Source: Bacteroidota bacterium | Lineage (GTDB): Bacteria; Bacteroidota; Bacteroidia; UBA7662; CANHCV01 | Length of the DNA stretch: 35,162 bases | NCBI GenBank assembly: GCA_947459245.1 | Contig: CANHCV010000020.1 | Span: forward strand, 1-35,162 | Direction of reading: 5' to 3' | Shown: one piece after another, positions 29,776-35,162 of the stretch | How positions within the stretch are numbered: the stretch's first letter is position 1 | How the letters are laid out: every line of letters begins with the position of its first letter | The notes under the pieces: generated by a model | The model's input: only the letters and a program-made list of their open reading frames with translations | Told to the model about the DNA's origin: nothing | Database searches by the model: none | Made by a program: the position numbers and the translations under genes

Positions 29776-32700
29776 GTGCTATTTTTTCGAGTAAAACATG
29801 ATTATTCCAAAATTCTTCGTTGTTGATTCTGTCTGATTCCTTTTGGTGTTGAGTAGGGTAGGGTGGGGCGTAAATTCCCGGAAAGACGGTACTAATTCTC
29901 CAATTCTTAAAGTGGGCATCATAGTACAAAACAATTTGGAATTCATTCGTTAAGGGCAATTCCTCCACCATCACTTTTAGTCCGTGGGTCGTTGAAATCA
30001 GTTGAGATTCATCGTAGAGGCTCTTTGGACTCAATCCATTCTCACCTAGTAGAGACTTTTGAGCTTCGGGAATGACGATGCTTATTTCAAATTTCAACAA
30101 ACCGTGTTCGGTACTTTTTCGAACTTTTGCTACCTGTCCTTTGAGCTCTCCTAAGGAAATGTTTTGACTTTCTAAATTTTCAACTTGTTCCTCGGTTAAT
30201 GGATCGAAAACTTGGTGAATTTTTTGAACCAAATGGATGGAATCAGTCCAAAAGTGGTTTTTGAATTTAGATTTGACTTTCGAAAAGCGTTTAAGTACTT
30301 CTTTTTCATCCAGAAGAATACGATCTGAGAAGTGCTTCATTTTCGGATGAGTGCTGAAATGATGCGTAACATGTTTAGCTTCCATCAAATGCTGGTAAAA
30401 AGTAGCTTTTTGCTGGAATTTGGCAGATGTTTCGGGATGGTTAGGCCTCATCAATTCAACCAGATCCATCATGGCTTTCCAAGCTAAGGATTCACTATTG
30501 TTGTTATCAACCTGATAGGCAAGTCCGAAACTTACTTCATACCATTTGAAGGCATCTTGAAGGTCTTCTATTTTATTTGATTTTTTATTGATGATAGAAC
30601 CTCCGATATAACTAGAACTGAGGATACAACCTATTTTATCATTGGCCAATTTGTTGATTTGAAAGGATATTATGCCTATTTTTTGACTTGAATCGAAATC
30701 TTTGATGTAAGAAAAGTAACGGCAGAGGTAATTCATGGTGTAGCAAATACCTCTTCGGTCTCGAACCACATCGGGATTAAAAAGCACTTCGTTAAATTTT
30801 GGAGTAAAAAGATCTTCTTTCTTCAATCCATTTGGAAAAACATTGCTTTCCAAATTCATATCCAACTCAAGGCGCTGCAATAACCCGTTTAGTACGCATC
30901 TTCCCAGGCTTTCCAAATCCTTAATTTCAGCATTTTGCAACAAGCTAAAAGAAAAGTTTGAAATGTCTGTTTTGGAAGATAAAGGACCAAAAACGCGATC
31001 GTTTAAGAACGAGCCATAATAATCATTGAGGATTTCTTTTCGAATGCTCCATTCCGGGGAGTATTGGCTAAGGTTTATTGAAACAGGTTTCAATAAATTT
31101 TGGAAACTTCCATCGATTTCTTCCAAGATGTTTTTATTGAAATTATTGTGGCCCACCTCAGCTTGTTTGGAGGGAATTAACTTCAATCGATAGAACTCTA
31201 TTCGAGTTAGGTCTAAAGAGGAAGGATTTAAACTTTTTAAGTGTTCTAAAATTTGATGACCTATTTGAGCATTTTTGGGATTGTATAGAATAAAACACGC
31301 CTTCACTTGGTTAAATAACATTTGAAGGTACACTTCGATTGGAAGGAGGTCCTTCAAGTTAGGTTCTTTATCCAACAAATCGAAGGTGGCCTCCATTTTG
31401 GTATTGTCGTTGCTCTCTACATCAATCAAGAATTTTTGAGCCAAAGCTCGTACGTCTCTTTCTTTAAGTTTTTCTAAGTTTTTAGCTTTTCGGTTGATGA
31501 GCATGCAATCCTCAATGCAAAGGGTTGCTGCATCAAATTTTGCTATTTGATGTTCGGAAAATAACTGTGCGCCCCAGAAATTGATTTCCCAGGCTAAGTC
31601 TGGAAACTCTTGGAACGTTTTTGCAGAACGATGGCACAACAACTCAATTTCGTCGATGCTGATTCTTCCTGCAGTGTAATCGTCCTTGACAGATTTTAAG
31701 TAGCTAGCGGTATTCTCAATCGCTCCGAAAAAGGAAACGTACAAGCGATAATATTCTTTCCCTAATTGTGAAATTATATCGTCGCTGGAGTTTTCAGTTT
31801 CTTTAAATCCATTCACAAATTCCAAATCGGAAAAAGCAAATAAATCGTAGTTTTCTCCACTTTTTTTGTCGTAAATGATGTGGTTCAATTCGGCTTCTCT
31901 AAGTAAGAAGAGCAATTGAATGCGGTCCATGTTGCAGAATTTTTCAAGCATTCTTACCCGAAAGGTACCGGTAGAATCGGAGGCATAAGCGGCGGCAATC
32001 AACACCCGTTTTACCCCTTCATTTTTGCTTAAAAACTCATCAACTTCAAAGGGATAATCCACCTCTGGCAGTTTTTTCAATTGGTGAAATTCCACCTTGG
32101 GGAAGATGCTATTCGGATCTTCCTCTATTTTCCCGTCGTCCACCATTTTTTGGAAAATGATTTCCATGGTTTCTGGCGACACATCTTTCTTTTCTCGGCT
32201 AAAGGTTGATGCCAGCTCCAACTTTGCTTGAATGGGCAATTCTTTTTTCCTTACGAAATCCCAGGCCAAATTTTCGAATTCCACATCAAATGGCGTAAGC
32301 ATACTTAAATTGGCCTGACAAGTTCGAATAATGGCATCTTTCTCACTGAATGAACTGTATTCGCAAAATACAAAAACCGTTGGGAATGACTTTATTCCTT
32401 GGTCTGTTTTTGAAAGAATGGCATTCAATAATTCCAATTCCTGTTTTTGAATCAGGTTGATGTGGTCGAAAACCACTACCGAAGGGTTATCGGTAAGCCA
32501 TTTAACGATTTCTTGGGATAACTCTGGCAGATGCCGAGGCTTGGGCTCACTCTCATCCATCAAGAAATTTCCAACTGCCTCGGAAATCGATCCCAATATT
32601 TTACCCAATAAATTTCCCGCTTTTTTTGCTGTTTCCGAAACATCATTGAATCTTTTGAACGAGAAAATCGACTCAAAACCTTTTGCGAAAGAATAATAAT

Positions 32701-34576
32701 GCACCAATTCACTTCCTTCTGCTTGCTTTTCAGAGAAACTGATGTGGATGAAATGATTCACTTCTGTAGGAAGCAAGTACTTCTCCACCAATTTTCTTCC
32801 GTTTAATCCGCGTTTCCCCTGAATCCAAAAGACCTGATTTCTCGAATCGTCTTTTTTGGAATGAACACAATATCTCGCTAAATCTCCCTCTTCTTCTTCC
32901 CAAATGATTTCAAATTTCTCAATGCCTTTGGGTTGAATTTCATCGGTTTTGCCCTGATAAGGAATGAATTTGCGTTTTCTCAATCGTTCAATTCCCAACA
33001 ACAACAATTCTAAACCAACCAATACCGGAAGTTGACTGCTGAAAAATTCACTCAACAGCGGGGCATCAACGGCAACCGAAGTGAAATTGAAGATGTACAA
33101 CACGTACATTAATATGAAAATGCCAATGCCCCCAAAAATGGAAAACTTTAAAATCGAATCTACCTTTTGGGGGAAGTTCGCCACCTTTGACCAATTGAGT
33201 GCAATGAAGGTGGCAATACTCATGGAATACAACGTGGTTGCCGCCACCTGTTCCCAAGGAGCATTCACCCCGTAGCGAACTGGCAAGTAATAATAAACCA
33301 CCGCCGGAAACGTGAGCAAGGAACCCGAAATCCATGAAAAAATACCCGAAAACCGATCTAAATTGGATCGGAAACTTCCTACCCCTCGATCCATTTTGCC
33401 AATGACAATGTAGCTGAGAAACAAAGGCAATAAGAACAAAGAAATGGCAAAAGTGAATTGCCAAACCATCACTTCATCCGCAGCATAATATTCATCGGGA
33501 ATGGGATTGGCAATTTCTCCAATTCCCAATTCCATGAACAAAACATGGGCAATGATTCCGGTAAAGGCACTCAAGGCAGCGATAAAATAATTGGTGCGTT
33601 GTTTCTTTTCCTTCTCTCCCTCCCAAAAATAAATGCACAAGCCAATGAACAACCCCAACAGTAAAAAGATGACAACATTGGGAATTTTGAAAGTAATCAT
33701 TTGATTGAACAACTTGTTCTTGGTGAAATACTCCACGTAAACATTGTCAATCACCTTTTTTTCTGCCCGCCCCCAAATATCTAAGCGAAGACCAAAGTAC
33801 ATCAACCCGTCCAAAGAATCGTTAACGGTTAGGTGAATGAACTGCAATTTTTGGGTATGAAAAAAATCGCAAATCGTGGCCAATTTGGCTGTGTCGGCAA
33901 TGATGGCTTCTACATTTATGACCGAATCTCCCAGGATTTGAGTCAATTCGTGGTCAGAAATGGTATAAATTTTGGTTTCCGAGTTCAATTTTTCCACCAC
34001 CAATTCCTCTACGTTGGGGTCTTGGGGATGCGTAAGGACCAACCCAAAATTTGCCCGTTCTTTGAGCATTACGTTTTGGTCGGAGGCTTTCAAGTCGAGA
34101 ATTTGATCGATCGCTTTCAAAGATCCTTGCAAACGAACCTCCTCCAACTCGCAATCTTCCTCTTTGTAGGATTCGTCGTAACCCATCATTTCGGTGTAGA
34201 GCGGAATTTGGGTAGATAGCCGCTGGTGACAAACCGGCTCAATCGAATCCACCAAATCAATCAACGTTTGGGCTTGGAGCCGGTAACGATTTTTCGATGC
34301 TTCCGGAAGTTGCTCACTACCGTTCAAAGAATCCAAAACTTCCTGCGCAAGTTCCCGGGAACGGGCAAATTCCGGCCACGTATTCTTGCGCGTTCGAGCG
34401 TACCAATAATACGTGTTGGCATGATTCAATTTGCTGGCAATGGTTTCCGACTTCCGATTGAAATACGTTTCAGTTTCTTCAATATTGGTTACGTTGTACC
34501 GATGCAATTGAATGATCCCCAAGGTTGCAATCATTCCGGCAATCACCGTAAGAATCAACTTTTTGCTTAACTTCAT
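29765..34576 (-). CDS. Giant membrane protein with sensor domain and cytoplasmic P-loop-like domain
   Basis: A 1603-residue protein from the ATG at 34576 (an in-frame upstream codon at 34627 is less likely, because the signal anchor MKLSKKLILTVIAGMIA starts here). Helix 1 is at 7-24 and an extracytoplasmic domain at about 25-298. Seven further helices lie between about 299 and 530. A cytoplasmic domain follows with P-loop-like GKRGLNGRKLV (about 587-597), Walker-B-like SVVVFDHINL (about 699-708, Asp704) and a sensor-like strand TVFVFCEYSS (about 733-742). The phosphate loop departs from GxxxxGK[ST], so ATPase activity is doubtful. The last 800 residues are helical, TPR-like, with a beta-rich end (YYDAHFKNWRISTVFPG). 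I do not recognise the family. It is first of a four- or five-gene operon with a NACHT protein. Confidence 0.75.
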   Translation of the reverse strand: MKLSKKLILTVIAGMIATLGIIQLHRYNVTNIEETETYFNRKSETIASKLNHANTYYWYARTRKNTWPEFARSRELAQEVLDSLNGSEQLPEASKNRYRLQAQTLIDLVDSIEPVCHQRLSTQIPLYTEMMGYDESYKEEDCELEEVRLQGSLKAIDQILDLKASDQNVMLKERANFGLVLTHPQDPNVEELVVEKLNSETKIYTISDHELTQILGDSVINVEAIIADTAKLATICDFFHTQKLQFIHLTVNDSLDGLMYFGLRLDIWGRAEKKVIDNVYVEYFTKNKLFNQMITFKIPNVVIFLLLGLFIGLCIYFWEGEKEKKQRTNYFIAALSAFTGIIAHVLFMELGIGEIANPIPDEYYAADEVMVWQFTFAISLFLLPLFLSYIVIGKMDRGVGSFRSNLDRFSGIFSWISGSLLTFPAVVYYYLPVRYGVNAPWEQVAATTLYSMSIATFIALNWSKVANFPQKVDSILKFSIFGGIGIFILMYVLYIFNFTSVAVDAPLLSEFFSSQLPVLVGLELLLLGIERLRKRKFIPYQGKTDEIQPKGIEKFEIIWEEEEGDLARYCVHSKKDDSRNQVFWIQGKRGLNGRKLVEKYLLPTEVNHFIHISFSEKQAEGSELVHYYSFAKGFESIFSFKRFNDVSETAKKAGNLLGKILGSISEAVGNFLMDESEPKPRHLPELSQEIVKWLTDNPSVVVFDHINLIQKQELELLNAILSKTDQGIKSFPTVFVFCEYSSFSEKDAIIRTCQANLSMLTPFDVEFENLAWDFVRKKELPIQAKLELASTFSREKKDVSPETMEIIFQKMVDDGKIEEDPNSIFPKVEFHQLKKLPEVDYPFEVDEFLSKNEGVKRVLIAAAYASDSTGTFRVRMLEKFCNMDRIQLLFLLREAELNHIIYDKKSGENYDLFAFSDLEFVNGFKETENSSDDIISQLGKEYYRLYVSFFGAIENTASYLKSVKDDYTAGRISIDEIELLCHRSAKTFQEFPDLAWEINFWGAQLFSEHQIAKFDAATLCIEDCMLINRKAKNLEKLKERDVRALAQKFLIDVESNDNTKMEATFDLLDKEPNLKDLLPIEVYLQMLFNQVKACFILYNPKNAQIGHQILEHLKSLNPSSLDLTRIEFYRLKLIPSKQAEVGHNNFNKNILEEIDGSFQNLLKPVSINLSQYSPEWSIRKEILNDYYGSFLNDRVFGPLSSKTDISNFSFSLLQNAEIKDLESLGRCVLNGLLQRLELDMNLESNVFPNGLKKEDLFTPKFNEVLFNPDVVRDRRGICYTMNYLCRYFSYIKDFDSSQKIGIISFQINKLANDKIGCILSSSYIGGSIINKKSNKIEDLQDAFKWYEVSFGLAYQVDNNNSESLAWKAMMDLVELMRPNHPETSAKFQQKATFYQHLMEAKHVTHHFSTHPKMKHFSDRILLDEKEVLKRFSKVKSKFKNHFWTDSIHLVQKIHQVFDPLTEEQVENLESQNISLGELKGQVAKVRKSTEHGLLKFEISIVIPEAQKSLLGENGLSPKSLYDESQLISTTHGLKVMVEELPLTNEFQIVLYYDAHFKNWRISTVFPGIYAPPYPTQHQKESDRINNEEFWNNHVLLEKIAHGS

Positions 34577-34724
34577 ATCTATGAATGGTGTTTTTGTGCC
34601 CCTAAAAATAGGCAATAGAACGCACACTATTCGAAAAATAAATGGTCATTTGTTTATTTTTTCTAGACCAATCATTTGAATAATTCCTTAAATTACCCAC
34701 CAATACAAGACTGAAAAAAAACGC

Positions 34725-35162
34725 ATGAATCCTTTGCTAAAACACCCGCAAATTTTTGCCCTTTACGAAATTTACCAATCTGAAAATCAGCCGTTTCGAA
34801 AAGTTCACCGGATGATCGACTTATTCGAGTCCATCATCAAAACCCATACGGTTGTCATCCTTTCCGAATACGTGTCGCACAATCAGCTTAGCGACACGGC
34901 CAAAGGATTGCTTTCTCAGGGGCTTCGCACCCCATCGCTGGGGACTTGGCAATTGTTCAGCCGGGTGCTGTTTGAAGAGTTGCAAGCACAAAATTACCCT
35001 TGGAATTTTTCTGATTTTCCTGCCGAGTTTGCTGCGCTCGATAAGGCCCTGAATGCCGATAAAACCAACGTTATTTCCTTTCGAAACGGTTATGCCCACG
35101 GCGCAACACCTACCGATGAGCAATGCCAAGCCGATGTTCAAAAGTTTGAACCGTTCTTAGAA
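34725..35162 (+). CDS. HEPN-like domain protein, N-terminal part (continues past the window)
   Basis: An open frame of 146 codons from ATG at 34725 to the window end, with no stop. It begins MNPLLKHPQIFALYEIYQSE. The helical domain contains TPSLGTWQLF (about 69-78) and ISFRNGYAHGATPT (about 117-130), where Arg120-Asn121 and His125 fit the HEPN motif RX4H. The NACHT protein of the facing operon has the same landmarks in the same order (EPSFGTW, then NFRNRYLGHG), so both carry one domain family. The gene is divergent from the giant membrane protein, with about 150 bases between. I expect a downstream effector or NTPase domain beyond the edge, which cannot be seen. Confidence 0.7.
   Translation, partial: MNPLLKHPQIFALYEIYQSENQPFRKVHRMIDLFESIIKTHTVVILSEYVSHNQLSDTAKGLLSQGLRTPSLGTWQLFSRVLFEELQAQNYPWNFSDFPAEFAALDKALNADKTNVISFRNGYAHGATPTDEQCQADVQKFEPFLE

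Noticed and set aside
33066-34219. ORFs of 92-132 codons on both strands within the giant membrane protein gene
   Set aside because: They lie wholly inside the 1603-residue frame and show low-complexity, unpatterned translations.

Overview
The window comes from a member of the Bacteroidota, most likely near the Flavobacteriales. The gliding-motility genes gldD and gldE sit beside ssb and mutY, as they do in that phylum. A TonB-dependent receptor tail, a fused alpha-beta E1 2-oxoacid dehydrogenase and an MbnP-type lipoprotein fit the same origin. Several genes have perfect copies of the Bacteroidota -7 promoter element (TAnnTTTG). No tRNA, rRNA, transposase, integrase or CRISPR array was seen.

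Layout. (1) 1-12040 is mostly conserved chromosome: a receptor tail with its terminator, gldD-gldE-ssb-mutY on the minus strand, and a plus-strand run of an HU-type protein, a TPR protein, a 30-residue basic ribosomal-type protein and RNase G. After these come an MbnP-like lipoprotein, a TPR membrane protein ending in a histidine-kinase-like H-box without an ATPase domain, an FAA hydrolase and the E1 fusion. (2) 12099-15115 holds poorly characterised envelope genes and an amphi-Trp protein. (3) 15177-23256 is one tightly packed plus-strand operon of nine genes: two small proteins, two four-helix membrane proteins with long coiled coils (the first a clear DUF4407), two OmpA-domain proteins, a soluble paralogue, a membrane transglutaminase-like protein with a complete Cys-His-Glu triad, and a DUF350-like protein. 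An internal 823-bp tandem duplication has produced a chimeric gene. (4) 23253-25508 is an AT-rich tail with a 97-bp direct repeat in front of two small acidic genes, one of which appears to have lost its start codon, then an HhH-GPD-like gene and a palindrome embedded in two convergent stop codons. (5) 34576-25503 is a minus-strand operon: a 1603-residue eight-helix membrane protein with a P-loop-like domain, a Holin-X/DUF1469-like protein, a small soluble protein, a 1163-residue HEPN-like/NACHT/TPR protein and a possible 37-residue ORF. A divergent gene at the right edge carries the same HEPN-like domain.

How the parts may work together. Region 3 has the composition of an envelope-spanning machine: inner-membrane coiled-coil proteins, peptidoglycan-binding OmpA domains and a transglutaminase-like enzyme in one transcription unit. 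I know of no named system with this gene set. Region 5 looks like a STAND-type conflict or defence operon with a membrane-bound partner. Its TPR array consists of near-identical 42-residue units and its probable effector is an HEPN-like RNase domain. Both functional readings are inferences from domain content and gene order.
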